A DNA stretch of 64,000 nt, taken from assembly GCA_963205005.1 (NCBI GenBank), contig CAUJHW010000101.1, positions 1 through 64,000 on the forward strand, read 5' to 3'. Numbering within the stretch: position 1 is the stretch's first letter; each line of letters starts with the position of its first letter. Source of the DNA: Pseudomonadota bacterium. GTDB taxonomy: Bacteria > Pseudomonadota > Alphaproteobacteria > Caulobacterales > Caulobacteraceae. The notes under the pieces were generated by a model. That model worked only from the letters and a program-made list of their open reading frames with translations, did no database searches and was not told where the DNA came from. The position numbers and the translations under genes are program-made. Shown here piece after piece: positions 8,757 to 17,340 of the stretch.

Positions 8757-9128
8757 GCCTCGAGGATTTGGGTTCGGGGCCGTTCCGTTCGCTTCCTTGT
8801 CTCGGCGCAGGGTCTCGATGGCCACGCTTGCCGGGACAACGGTGATCTAGGGCGCTCTGGTCGAAATGGAAGATGCGCGCTTTGTCATGGACAGAACTTT
8901 CCGCCGAGCCGCCAGAAACGCCCGCTATCTGGTCATTTTTCGCTGAATTTGCGGGCATATTTCAGCCTCAACACACAAACGTCGTAGCCACCCGGGTTGC
9001 GTTGTCATGGACAATGCATGCGCCCGCCGCCAGGCGCTCGCCGGATGTCAGGCCTCAGGACCATCATGTCTCATTTTATACCCGGGCATTATTGACCGCG
9101 GGGCCGGACGGAGCCATAGCCTGCATCC
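8757..9128. promoter_or_regulatory. Divergent promoter region with a repeated 12-base motif
   Basis: This 372-base gap separates two divergent genes. TTGTCATGGACA occurs at 8882-8893 and again at 9002-9013, 120 bases apart. Each copy contains the dyad TGTC-ATG-GACA. I see no coding sequence. The pair may be operators for one or both flanking genes. Confidence 0.45.
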
Positions 9129-9692
9129 ATGAACGACACGCAGACCTTCACGGCCTTCGATGGCCAGCGCCAGATTGCCCACGGCGAGCTCGCGGTCGTC
9201 GCCGCGGCGGCGTGCGCGACGTCCGGCCAGCTTCTTATCCTTGAGGATTCGACCGGTCAGACGGTCGAGCTCGACCTGCGGCAGGGCCCCGAGGCGGCCG
9301 TCACCGGATACCGGGCGAGGACCGAGCCGGCCCGCGAGCCCCCCGCCCGCCCGGGTCGTGGACGGCCGAAGCTCGGCGTCGTCGCCCGCGAGGTCACGCT
9401 CTTGCCCCGCCACTGGGACTGGCTGGCCGCCCAGCCCGGCGGCGCCTCCGCGGTACTCCGTCGGCTCGTGGAAGAGGCCCGAAAGGCGGGCGCCGGACCC
9501 GAGCAGGCCCGCCGTCGCCAGGAGACCGTCTACCGCGTGATGACTGTGCTTGCCGGTGACCTGCCCGGTTTCGAGGAGGCCAGCCGGGCGCTGTTCGCCG
9601 GTGACGCCGGGCGGTTCGACGGTCTTGTCGATGCATGGCCGGCCGCTGTCGCCGCCTATCTCCGCCGCCTCGCCCAGGCGCCTCAGGACTGA
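9129..9692 (+). CDS. DUF2239 family protein
   Basis: A 187-residue cytoplasmic protein matching DUF2239. It starts TFTAFDGQRQIAHGELAVVA, has RPGRGRPKLGVVAREVTLLPRHWDWL in the middle and ends in an alpha-helical part with GDLPGFEEASRALFAGD. The function is unknown. The middle PRLGV-type segment followed by a helical RHWDWL is the family hallmark. Its 3' end overlaps the convergent lipoprotein gene by ten bases. Confidence 0.85.
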   Translation: MNDTQTFTAFDGQRQIAHGELAVVAAAACATSGQLLILEDSTGQTVELDLRQGPEAAVTGYRARTEPAREPPARPGRGRPKLGVVAREVTLLPRHWDWLAAQPGGASAVLRRLVEEARKAGAGPEQARRRQETVYRVMTVLAGDLPGFEEASRALFAGDAGRFDGLVDAWPAAVAAYLRRLAQAPQD

Positions 9693-9904
9693 GGCGCCGC
9701 CCGTCCCCGACAGTCGATGTTGAAGGTGAAGCTGGCGGCGAGCCCCAGCGTGCCCTGATAGTGGCGGTCGCAGCCGTCCAGGTGCTCGCCGAGGGCCCGC
9801 AGCGCCTCGGCCTGGCCGGTGTCCCCGGCCCGCCCGGTCAGGGTGGACAGGGAAGCACACCCCGACAGGCCGGCCGCCACGACGATGCAGATCAGCCGCC
9901 TCAT
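9683..9904 (-). CDS. Small lipoprotein at the end of the phage lysis genes (Rz1- or spanin-like candidate)
   Basis: A 73-residue protein with a lipoprotein signal MRRLICIVVAAGLSGC, the lipobox ending at C16. The mature part carries two more cysteines. It is the last gene of the phage-like run and overlaps the M15 endolysin gene by ATGA. A small outer-membrane lipoprotein next to an endolysin fits the position of an Rz1 or u-spanin, which fuses membranes in the last step of lysis. It lacks the proline-rich look of Rz1, so the role is inferred from context only. Confidence 0.6.
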   Translation of the reverse strand: MRRLICIVVAAGLSGCASLSTLTGRAGDTGQAEALRALGEHLDGCDRHYQGTLGLAASFTFNIDCRGRAAPQS

Positions 9905-10350
9905 GCCGGATCTCCCGCATTGGGGCCGAGGCCCGGGCTGTAGCCACCCTCCGGTCTCCGGGTAAGCACCTCCCGGCGCATCCGGGGGGCGAATGAAATA
10001 TGAACCCATGTCCCCTCCTCGATCAGCTGGTCGAAGGCGACGTCCGAACCCGCGATGGCCCGGCAGACCGCCAGCGGCGGGCCGTAGCCATGGCAGTTGA
10101 AGTCCACGGCGTGGCCGGTCAGGTGGGCGGACCTGCGCGCCCCGCCCACCGCCCTGTTGAGCCGCGGCGACCGGTAGCCACTGGAGACCGAGACCACCCG
10201 GTCGCCCAGCAAGCCGCGCACGGCCTCCATGCGCGAGGCGGTCTCCCGCAAGGTGGCCACCACCTCGGGCGGCGGCCGGTTGTCGATCCCGCGGTGCAGG
10301 GTGCCCGCGAGTTCCTCCAGCGCGAAGTGCGCCGAAAGCCATGTCGTCAT
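9901..10350 (-). CDS. Phage endolysin, peptidase M15 family
   Basis: A 149-residue zinc D-Ala-D-Ala carboxypeptidase-like enzyme (M15A type). The zinc motif SAHLTGHAVDF gives H76 and D83, and the third ligand is H117 in GTWVHIS. An upstream SSGYRSPRLNRAVGG also fits. Such phage enzymes cut peptide bonds in peptidoglycan to release virions. There is no signal peptide, so exit needs a holin; a one-TM protein is encoded immediately upstream. It overlaps the lipoprotein gene downstream. Confidence 0.9.
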   Translation of the reverse strand: MTTWLSAHFALEELAGTLHRGIDNRPPPEVVATLRETASRMEAVRGLLGDRVVSVSSGYRSPRLNRAVGGARRSAHLTGHAVDFNCHGYGPPLAVCRAIAGSDVAFDQLIEEGTWVHISFAPRMRREVLTRRPEGGYSPGLGPNAGDPA

Positions 10351-10373
10351 GTCTGTCTCCTTGTGTTCGGGGC

Positions 10374-10637
10374 TCAGCCGCGCGGGGCGATGGCCGCGGG
10401 ACGCGGCGCCTCGAGCCGTTCGAGCCGCGTGGCGTTGGCGCTCCAGAGCTGGGCCAGCGCCCAGGCCAGCAGCGCCGCCGCGACGCCCCAGGCCCTGCCC
10501 TTCAGCCCTTCCACGGCGCGCAGCATCGACGCCGCCGTCGCCTTGATCTCGCCCAGCCGCTCCTCACAGCGGGCTTCGTGGTCGGTGAGTCTCTGCTCCA
10601 GCACGGCCAGACGTTCGGTTGAGGTTGTGCGGGTCAT
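10374..10637 (-). CDS. Holin-like protein: coiled coil plus one membrane helix
   Basis: An 87-residue protein. Residues about 5-50 form a helical, charged segment (LAVLEQRLTDHEARCEERL). Residues about 48-66 form one membrane helix (AWGVAAALLAWALAQLW), followed by a short basic tail. It lies one base after the upstream virion gene and 23 bases before the endolysin gene. This place and topology suggest a holin or holin partner. The sequence itself does not match a holin family I recognise. Confidence 0.6.
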   Translation of the reverse strand: MTRTTSTERLAVLEQRLTDHEARCEERLGEIKATAASMLRAVEGLKGRAWGVAAALLAWALAQLWSANATRLERLEAPRPAAIAPRG

Positions 10638-10638
10638 G

Positions 10639-11556
10639 TCAGCGGTTCGCCGGGCCGCCGGAGATCGATCCACCGACCTGCACGCCCTTGGACTTTCTGA
10701 CCTCTGCCCCTGTGCTGGTTCCCTGCTCGGTCGTTCCCGAGAACAGGTCGATCGGCAGGCCGCTCAGCAGGGCCACGATCTGCTGGGCGTTGGTCACCGG
10801 GGCGTTTCGCTGCTCCTGGTCGATGCCGCGCAGCGTCTGGCCCATCCCGGTCTGGGCGGCGATGTTGGCGCGCGCGTTCGCCTGCGCCGCCATCTGCTGT
10901 TGCAGTTCCTGGAACCCGAAGCCGACCTTCTGACCCTGATCCTGCAGCCGGATCTGGGCGTTGGAGATCCGCGCCTGCGTCGCGCGATCGGCGTCGCCCG
11001 CCGCCGCCCCCAGGGCCGCATCATAGGCGTGCGAGCGCAGGCCCGACAGCGTCGCCCCGCGCGCCCGGGCCAGCTCTCCCTCGGTCATGCTCTGGGTCAG
11101 CGCCGCGCCGGAACCGCCGAACGCGCCGGAGCCCGCCAGGTCCAGCGCCTGCTGCGCCCGAACCGTCCCGGCCTGGGCGTCCATATCGGCCGCCGAGGCG
11201 TCGACCACCTCGCTCAGGTACGGGTTCAGATAGCGGCCCACGTAGTCATAGGCCTTGCCGCCCGAGGCGAACGGCGTGTCGGCCGCCATGTACGGTTTCA
11301 GCCAGGAGGTGTCCGCGACGCCAGAGCCCGAGAGCCCTGCCGCGCTCCCGGCCGCGCCGGTGAGCAGCGCATTGGTCGGGGCGACCTGTCCGCCGGGATC
11401 GAGGTTGAACAGCTCGCCGACCCGGGCCGCGCCCTTCTCGACCAGATCGCTCCCCCACTGCGGGACGTTGCGGGTTGTGGTGTTGGTGAAGCTGTTGGTG
11501 GTGTCCGTGGTGGTCTTGCTCTTCTGGGCGCTGCCGCTGAGGCTGAATCCGAACAT
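10639..11556 (-). CDS. Phage virion-associated protein, alanine/glutamine-rich
   Basis: A 305-residue protein with no signal peptide. It starts MFGFSLSGSAQKSKTTTDTTN, a Ser/Thr-rich leader, then a long helical Ala/Gln-rich region (IRLQDQGQKVGFGFQELQQQMAAQANA). AGGAG lies upstream of the chosen ATG. Such helical proteins near the lysis genes of podovirus-like clusters are often internal or tail-needle proteins. I do not recognise the exact family. It lies between the hub-like protein and the holin-like gene. Confidence 0.6.
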   Translation of the reverse strand: MFGFSLSGSAQKSKTTTDTTNSFTNTTTRNVPQWGSDLVEKGAARVGELFNLDPGGQVAPTNALLTGAAGSAAGLSGSGVADTSWLKPYMAADTPFASGGKAYDYVGRYLNPYLSEVVDASAADMDAQAGTVRAQQALDLAGSGAFGGSGAALTQSMTEGELARARGATLSGLRSHAYDAALGAAAGDADRATQARISNAQIRLQDQGQKVGFGFQELQQQMAAQANARANIAAQTGMGQTLRGIDQEQRNAPVTNAQQIVALLSGLPIDLFSGTTEQGTSTGAEVRKSKGVQVGGSISGGPANR

Positions 11557-11591
11557 CTCGGGTCTCCTGGAAAAAAGGGGTTGGGGCGCGC

Positions 11592-13124
11592 TCACAGCAG
11601 GCCGGCCGGCGCGACGTCGAACGTCGGCGTCCCGATGCGGCAACCGGTGGGCGCGCTGTTTCCGGCGAACCGGATGCGGAACAGCCGCCCGCTCAGCAGC
11701 AGGTCGGCCCGTGGATCGCCGGGCGCCATGGCCGCGGACGCCGAGGCCGCCTCGGGGGACTGGGGATGCAGCCGCGCGGCGACGCTCACCCGCACCGGCC
11801 CGTTCTGGTCACGAAAGTCCGGCCACAGCCCGCGCAGCAGCAGGGTCGATGCCGGGTCCAGATAGCTGTCGGCGCTCTCGATGAACCAGCTGAAGGCCGC
11901 CCCGTCCGCCGAGCGGCCCTTCTCGTGCAGGAACACCGAGCCGTCGTAGGTCACGCCGACCGGATAGGCCGAGGGACCGGCGTCCACGAAGGCGGTGCGC
12001 GCCATGATCCCGCGGTGCCAGGCGCCGGTGTCCGGCCCGTTGACCGCCAGCGCCAGGAAGCGGCTGTTCTCGTAGCCGTCGCGGCGGTCCGGATAGTCGA
12101 ACCGCACCTCCGAGAACTCGGCGTTGGACGAGGCTGTCACCTTGTCGCCCTGGCTCGCCGCCAGCTCCTCGGCGAAGTCGCGGCGGATCGGACACGGGAT
12201 CGGGTTCGGCTGGCCGCCCGGAGCATAGCTGTGGAACTGCCGGTCCGGGCTGACCCAGAACGCCGTCTGGCCGACGACCACCGCGGCGTTGGGCCCGATC
12301 AGGCCGCAGTTGCGCCCCACCCGCTCGAACCGCCACGGCTGGTTCAGCGCGCCGACGAAGGTCCCGAGGAACAGCGCATCGCCGGTCCAGACCAATAGGT
12401 AGGGCCCGCACATCCGGCCGGCCACGATCCGCCCGCCGCCGGTCAGGATGTATTCCCGCGCCGTCGAGCCGCTGGCCGCCGTGCTCCACTGGGTGTTGTT
12501 GCGCACCGAGGAATGCCGGATGCACAGCGGGTTGAAGGTCCCGGAGACCTCTTCGTTGCAGCCCAGCGCGAACACCTGGTAGCCGCCGTTCAGCGGCGCC
12601 ACGAGCATGTGGGTGACGTTGGCCGGGGCGTTGGCCAGCGCCTGCGCCGTCTGCGCCGTGTCGTTAGTCCAGGCGAAGATCGTCTGGTTGCGCGGGCTGG
12701 CCAGCAGTTGCTGACCCCAGGCGCCGAACGACCAGGTCAGCGGGAAATAGTCGCTCACCGACGGCAGGCCGTAACCGCCGACCCCGAAGCCGCCGGTGCC
12801 GTACCCGGCCGAGCCGGCGCCGTCGATCGCGCCCGCGCTGAACCCGCTGGCAGGTGTGATGTCGAACAGGACGCCGCCGCGCCAGAGTTGCAGCCGCGAA
12901 TGGGTCCCGAAGCCGATGTTCAGCACACCGGCATTGTCCGTCCAGGGGAACACGCCGCGGCAGACCCCGGTCAGGGGCTCGGCCGTCAGCCGCTCCCAGC
13001 CGCCGATGGTCTCGGGCCGGCCCAGGCGGAACCGCACGTTCGACCCGTCCGCCCACCGGCCGCTGCCGGCGAAGCTGGTGTCGTCGCCATGCAGTCCCGG
13101 CGAAAGCTCGAAGGGAATCTTCAT
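11592..13124 (-). CDS. Phage hub/head-completion-like protein (P22 gp10-like candidate)
   Basis: A 510-residue protein rich in beta strands. It starts MKIPFELSPGLHGDDTSF, followed by WADGSNVRFRLGRPETIGGWER, a phrase seen in many podovirus proteins annotated as stabilisation or tail proteins. Short WXX-type repeats through the chain suggest a propeller-like fold, like P22 gp10 (472 residues), which closes the portal channel below gp4. The gp10 assignment rests on size, order and strand pattern. It is divergent from the GT4 gene. Confidence 0.6.
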   Translation of the reverse strand: MKIPFELSPGLHGDDTSFAGSGRWADGSNVRFRLGRPETIGGWERLTAEPLTGVCRGVFPWTDNAGVLNIGFGTHSRLQLWRGGVLFDITPASGFSAGAIDGAGSAGYGTGGFGVGGYGLPSVSDYFPLTWSFGAWGQQLLASPRNQTIFAWTNDTAQTAQALANAPANVTHMLVAPLNGGYQVFALGCNEEVSGTFNPLCIRHSSVRNNTQWSTAASGSTAREYILTGGGRIVAGRMCGPYLLVWTGDALFLGTFVGALNQPWRFERVGRNCGLIGPNAAVVVGQTAFWVSPDRQFHSYAPGGQPNPIPCPIRRDFAEELAASQGDKVTASSNAEFSEVRFDYPDRRDGYENSRFLALAVNGPDTGAWHRGIMARTAFVDAGPSAYPVGVTYDGSVFLHEKGRSADGAAFSWFIESADSYLDPASTLLLRGLWPDFRDQNGPVRVSVAARLHPQSPEAASASAAMAPGDPRADLLLSGRLFRIRFAGNSAPTGCRIGTPTFDVAPAGLL

Positions 13125-13231
13125 CCGCGCCTCATTGAAAAAGCCACGCCGGTCTCCCGCGCGGGCGCTTGTGTCCGGCGGCGTCCGGCCCCAATGATCC
13201 GCGTCCCTTCCAGACGCCGATCCAGGGTCCC

Positions 13232-14893
13232 GTGTCCGAGACGTCCACCGCTGTTATCCGGGCCCATGCCGACGGCTACGACATGGGCAAGCCCGCGCTC
13301 ATGGGGCGTCAGGCGGCCGGTCATGGCTTCCTTCGCGCCGCCGTGAAGGCGCGCGGTGACCAGCCGATCCGCGGGCTCGCGCCAAACCCCGACCACGCCG
13401 CCGGCTTCGACGCCATCGTCAAGGCCATCGACCCGACCGCGCCCTTCGAGTGGATCCGCAGCTTCGACCAGGAGCAGATCGGCCGGACTGGCGTGCTCTA
13501 TCTGGCCGACATCACCGTCGCGACGCATGCCCGACAGCGCCTGCGCTCAGGCGTGGCCGCCTATTCGCTCTGCGGGGTCACCCACACCACCGCCAGCCAG
13601 ATCGCCATGAACGAGATCGCCGCCCTGCTGCGCGAACCGGTGGCGCCTTGGGACGCGCTGATCTGCACCTCGACCTCGGTGGTCGAGACGGTCCGCAGGG
13701 TGCATGAGGCCGAGGCTGACTTCCTGCGCTGGCGCCTGGGTCCCGACCTGCGGATCGAGGGCCCGCAGTTGCCGGTCATCCCTCTGGGCGTTCACTGCGA
13801 CGACTACGCCTTTTCCGACGACCATCGAGCCAGGGCGCGCGAGGCGCTGGGCCTCGAGCCCGACGAGGTCGCGGCCCTGTTCGTCGGCCGCCTCGTCTAT
13901 CACGCCAAGGCCCACCCCTTCGCGATGTACCGCGGTCTTCAGATGGCCGCCGAACGCACCGGCAGGAGGGTTGCCCTCATCCTCTGCGGCTGGACGCCGA
14001 ACGATCAGGTCGCCGAGGTCTTCCGCTCCGGCGCGGCGCAGTTCGCGCCCGACGTCCGGCTGATCTTCGTCGAGGGCCGCGACCCGCCGCAGCGCGACAA
14101 CGCCTGGTCCGGCGCCGACATCTTCATGTCGCTGGCCGACAACATCCAGGAGACCTTCGGCCTGACCCCCATCGAGGCCATGGCCGCCGGCCTGCCGCTG
14201 GTGGTCACCGACTGGGATGGCTATCGGGACACCGTCCGCGACGGCCTCGACGGCTTCCGCATCGCCACCCGCGCGCCCGCGCCCGGCATGGGCCTGCCGC
14301 TGGCTGTCGCCCACGAGACCGGCTCGCTGAACTACGACCGCTACTGCTGGGCCGCGGCCGCAACCACCTCGCTCGACATGGGCCACCTCACCGACGCCCT
14401 CGCGACGCTCATCGACAACCCGGCCATCCGCCGCACCATGGGCGAGGCCGGACGCCGCCGCGCCCGCGAGCTGTTCGACTGGCCCGTGGTCTATAGCCAG
14501 TACCAGGCCCTCTGGACCGAACTGAACGCGCGGCGCCGTGCGGCGGCGTCAGACCCGGCCTGGCAGGCCCGGCTGGCCGCGGCCCCGACGATCCTGCCGA
14601 CCAACCTCGACCCCTTCGCCGCCTTCGGCCACTACCCGACCGCGCACCTTGACGCCGACACCCTGGTCGCCGTGACCCCGGGCGCCGACGCCGCCATGCT
14701 GGAAGCCCGCGCCGGCCACGGCCTCTTCGCCGGCATCCCCAGCGCGCGCCCCTTCCTCGCCCAGGTCTTCGCCGCCACCGCAGCGGGCGGCACAACCCCC
14801 ACCGCCATCGCCACCACCCTCCGCCAACCCATCCCCGCCATCGTCAGAACCCTCGGGCAACTGGCGAAGATGGGACTGGTGCGACTGGGGTGA
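13232..14893 (+). CDS. GT4-type glycosyltransferase inside the phage cluster
   Basis: This protein is about 553 residues long. The GT-B core includes VIPLGVHCDDY, ALFVGRLVYHAKAHPFAMY, and the donor-site run ETFGLTPIEAMAAGLPLVVTD, in which the E-x7-E motif of GT4 retaining enzymes can be read. About 100 C-terminal residues look like a small helical, winged-helix-like domain. The GTG at 13232 is preceded by AGGG and is preferred to an earlier TTG. The gene reads opposite to the surrounding structural genes and is as GC-rich as they are. Donor and acceptor are unknown; it may decorate virions or the host surface. Confidence 0.85.
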   Translation: MSETSTAVIRAHADGYDMGKPALMGRQAAGHGFLRAAVKARGDQPIRGLAPNPDHAAGFDAIVKAIDPTAPFEWIRSFDQEQIGRTGVLYLADITVATHARQRLRSGVAAYSLCGVTHTTASQIAMNEIAALLREPVAPWDALICTSTSVVETVRRVHEAEADFLRWRLGPDLRIEGPQLPVIPLGVHCDDYAFSDDHRARAREALGLEPDEVAALFVGRLVYHAKAHPFAMYRGLQMAAERTGRRVALILCGWTPNDQVAEVFRSGAAQFAPDVRLIFVEGRDPPQRDNAWSGADIFMSLADNIQETFGLTPIEAMAAGLPLVVTDWDGYRDTVRDGLDGFRIATRAPAPGMGLPLAVAHETGSLNYDRYCWAAAATTSLDMGHLTDALATLIDNPAIRRTMGEAGRRRARELFDWPVVYSQYQALWTELNARRRAAASDPAWQARLAAAPTILPTNLDPFAAFGHYPTAHLDADTLVAVTPGADAAMLEARAGHGLFAGIPSARPFLAQVFAATAAGGTTPTAIATTLRQPIPAIVRTLGQLAKMGLVRLG

Positions 14894-14934
14894 GTGGGGC
14901 TCCTAAACACACTGGTTGCCTGCTACAATCAGGC

Positions 14935-15462
14935 ATGCCTGAAACCGTTCCGCTCATCTCAGAGCAGTATCGAAGCCTTCAGCAAGCGCTTCATTTGAAT
15001 CCTAACTATGGGGTCGCCTCATTGGGGTTCGCCACCGCAGTTAGAGCACTAGCTGATCGTGTCGGTGCGCAGTCGATCTCCGACTACGGAGCGGGTAAAC
15101 AGAATTTGCGGCATGCACTTGAGCGTATGGGTGTCGATATTGAGTATCGGCCCTACGATCCGGCTTTCCCTGAATACGGGGAGGCGCTTCCTGCTGACTT
15201 GGTCTGTTGCATCGACGTGTTGGAGCACATTGAGCCGATCTACCTCGATGCAGTGTTGGATGACCTGCAGCGGATCACGCTGCGTTTTGGGTTCTTCACA
15301 ATCCACACGGGCCCTGCAGCAAAGGTCTTGGCTGACGGCCGCAATGCGCACCTGATCCAACAGCCTCTGAGCTGGTGGAAGCCGAAGCTATCTGGCCGTT
15401 TTCAGTTAGTTCAGACGCAAGCAACAGAAGGTGGCTTCATCGCGGTGGTATCAGCTCTCTAG
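14935..15462 (+). CDS. SAM-dependent methyltransferase-like protein
   Basis: A 175-residue protein with a class I methyltransferase pattern: SISDYGAGKQNLRHAL at motif I, then LVCCIDVLEHIEPIYLDAVLDDL, and FFTIHTGPA. It is visibly less GC-rich than its neighbours and uses codons rare around it, which suggests recent transfer. The ATG at 14935 has AGG upstream; the frame opens earlier but overlaps the glycosyltransferase. It follows the GT4 gene in the same direction and probably acts with it, for example methylating a glycan. The substrate is unknown. Confidence 0.75.
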   Translation: MPETVPLISEQYRSLQQALHLNPNYGVASLGFATAVRALADRVGAQSISDYGAGKQNLRHALERMGVDIEYRPYDPAFPEYGEALPADLVCCIDVLEHIEPIYLDAVLDDLQRITLRFGFFTIHTGPAAKVLADGRNAHLIQQPLSWWKPKLSGRFQLVQTQATEGGFIAVVSAL

Positions 15463-16079
15463 GGCTGCATTCTCACTTGATGAACCAGTGCTTCGCCCGA
15501 CCCACCCGCCGTGTTGTCACTGAGAGATGATGTGAACCCTCCGCCTCCTCGTTGGGCATTCAAGCCAGACGCGCCCCCATCACCTCCGCGATAGCCATTG
15601 AATCCCGGGGATCCGCCCCCTGCACCAGGTCCGCTAGCACCGCCATTGTTTCCTCCGCCCGGCGCTTCCTTTGGACTGCCATTCAGGAGCCGGTCTAGGG
15701 AGCCGCCCATGGCAATGCCCCCGACACCTCCACCGATGCCGGCTAAACCAGCACCAGCGGTCACCACGTCAGACGGAGAAAACGTCGCAGTTGTTGGGCC
15801 TCCGTTATTGTTGGCGTCGCCCCCCTTTCCGACTGAGAGGACGACAGTCTGGCCACGACTAAGTTGCCGCTCAGCAATCGCTAATTAACCTGCACCGCCA
15901 GGATTGCCGCCGACTTGGCCGCCTCCCCCTCCCCCCCAAAGGACGAAGCGATACCAGCCACCTCTTGGCGCGACGAAGGCGTGATTGCCGCTGGGATATG
16001 CGAAGAAGACTGGCGTTACCCCCCGCCTCCTCCCCCTCATCCCCTGCCCCACCAACCCCCTCAGACCCTGCCCCGCCAT
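15459..16079 (-). pseudogene. Glycine-rich phage tail-type protein broken by one in-frame TAA
   Basis: From the ATG at 16079 (start overlaps the upstream stop, TGATG) the frame reads MAGQGLRGLVGQG..., then GGWYRFVLWGGGGGGQ and GGNPGGAG, and stops at TAA, 15885-15887. The same frame then continues without any further stop: LAIAERQLSRGQTVVLSVG, then many Gly-rich repeats to 15459. The joined protein (206 residues) has the order of phage glycine-rich domain proteins, where ...GGGG..A...L..GQ...V.VG.GG is the norm. So one nonsense change has probably cut a former tail fibre gene. The downstream part is less GC-rich. Confidence 0.75.
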
Positions 16080-16489
16080 CAGTAGTCCGCCCATTCGGCG
16101 TTGAAGGTGATCTGACGGGCCACGCGCACGGCGGCGTAGATCCGCTCGTTGGGCGCCAGGATCAGCGGATTGTCGTCCGAGAAGCCGAAGTCGGTCGTCG
16201 GAACCTCCGTGGTGTCGGCCAGGGTGTGGGCGGCGGCGGCGGCGCTCTCGAAGAACGACTTGGTGGCGCCCGCGTCGCGCGAGCGGAACAGCTGCAGCTG
16301 CACCGCGCTGGTCAGGGTCTCCAGCGGCACGGCGCTGATCCGCGTCACCCGCGCGCCGTTGGGGCCGGCGGTGGCGAGCAGGACGGTGTTGGGCGGGTTG
16401 GTCGTGTAGTTGGTGTTCGCCGCGGAGCACGCCGCGTTGCTCGACTGCGGGGCCTGGGGCGTGATGATGCTGTTGGCGGTGACGGCCAT
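16079..16489 (-). CDS. Phage protein of unknown function, tail region
   Basis: A 136-residue protein, MAVTANSIITPQAPQSSNAACSAANTNY..., then a beta-rich second half (RISAVPLETLTSAVQLQLFRSRD, IYAAVRVARQITFNAEWADY). It has no signal peptide or membrane segment. It precedes the broken glycine-rich gene with a one-base overlap and follows the fibre-like gene after 13 bases. Small proteins of this type lie next to glycine-rich fibres in other phage clusters and may be decoration or fibre-base proteins. Confidence 0.6.
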   Translation of the reverse strand: MAVTANSIITPQAPQSSNAACSAANTNYTTNPPNTVLLATAGPNGARVTRISAVPLETLTSAVQLQLFRSRDAGATKSFFESAAAAAHTLADTTEVPTTDFGFSDDNPLILAPNERIYAAVRVARQITFNAEWADY

Positions 16490-16501
16490 GGTGCGGATCT
16501 C

Positions 16502-17092
16502 CTAGAGGGCTACGGCGAAGGCGAGTGCGAGGCCCTTCACGGCCGTTGCGTAGTCGCCGAGGTTTGCGGTGGAGAGCGCCTGCCAGCTGGCGTTCGTCCC
16601 GTCGGTGGTGACGACCTTGCCGGCGTTGCCGCTCTGGGCCGGCAGCGCGCCGGCGTTGTAGGACCAGGCCACCGCAGACACCCAGTCCTTGATCGAGGCG
16701 CCCCCATAGCCGGGGGTCTTCACGGCCCCGCCGTCGGTCAGCACCTGGACGATGTCGCCCGCATCGGCGCTCACCGTCGCGCCCGCGCCCGTGGTCAGGG
16801 TCACCGGGCCGTCGCAGGCGTTCCAGACCAGATAGCTCTTGCTGACCGCCGGCAGGGTGACCGTGAACGGCCCCGCCCCGCCGGTGAACTTCAGCATCGC
16901 CGCGCGGGCCTCGTCGTCGCCGGCGTTGGCGGTGGCGAGCGCCGTGTTTCCGGTCAGCGGCTTGGTCAGCCATCCAGCCACCGCCTGGTCGGCGTGGGCC
17001 AGGACGGCGTTCAGCTTCTCGCCCCAGAGGTTGATGTTTTCGCCGGTGAACTGCAGTTCGAACCGGAGTGAGGGGGACCAGGAAGAGGGCAT
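16502..17092 (-). CDS. Phage tail fibre-like protein
   Basis: A 196-residue protein. The start RFELQFTGENINLWGEKLNAVLAHADQAVAGW is typical of short phage fibre proteins, and the middle (GPFTVTLPAVSKSYLVWNACDGPVTLTTG) and end (SGNAGKVVTTDGTNASWQAL) are repeats seen in fibre shafts. It therefore probably forms part of a fibre. The start ATG overlaps the upstream stop by one base (TGATG). No receptor-binding domain can be seen. Confidence 0.72.
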   Translation of the reverse strand: MPSSWSPSLRFELQFTGENINLWGEKLNAVLAHADQAVAGWLTKPLTGNTALATANAGDDEARAAMLKFTGGAGPFTVTLPAVSKSYLVWNACDGPVTLTTGAGATVSADAGDIVQVLTDGGAVKTPGYGGASIKDWVSAVAWSYNAGALPAQSGNAGKVVTTDGTNASWQALSTANLGDYATAVKGLALAFAVAL

Positions 17093-17340
17093 CAGACGAT
17101 CACGGCTCCCGTGTCTTGGCGGATCCAGTGGGCCCCGTCCGAGTGGGCGAGGATGTTGAGGTCGGTGACCAGCACCAGGGTCTGCGGGTGCGCGTCTGCC
17201 GGCGGCAGTCCGGCCTGGGTCACCGCGCACAGCGGCGTCGGCGCGCCGGGCGCCATCAGGCCCGCCAGCGCGTCGTGAAAGCCCTTCAGCACCGCCCGCA
17301 GCCCCTCGGGCGCGACCGACCCGGGAGGCGGCGGTATCAT
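17092..17340 (-). CDS. Small phage protein, unknown
   Basis: An 82-residue protein starting MIPPPPGSVAPEGLRAVLKG and ending in a strand-rich part with HPQTLVLVTDLN and AHWIRQDTGAVIV. It overlaps the adaptor gene upstream by ATGA and the fibre-like gene downstream by TGATG, so it is certainly read as part of the operon. I do not recognise the family. Confidence 0.65.
   Translation of the reverse strand: MIPPPPGSVAPEGLRAVLKGFHDALAGLMAPGAPTPLCAVTQAGLPPADAHPQTLVLVTDLNILAHSDGAHWIRQDTGAVIV

Noticed and set aside
15459..15767. The glycine-rich downstream frame as an independent gene from a GTG at 15767
   Set aside because: There is no ribosome-binding site for this GTG, and the frame continues the upstream domain exactly, so an interrupted gene explains it better.
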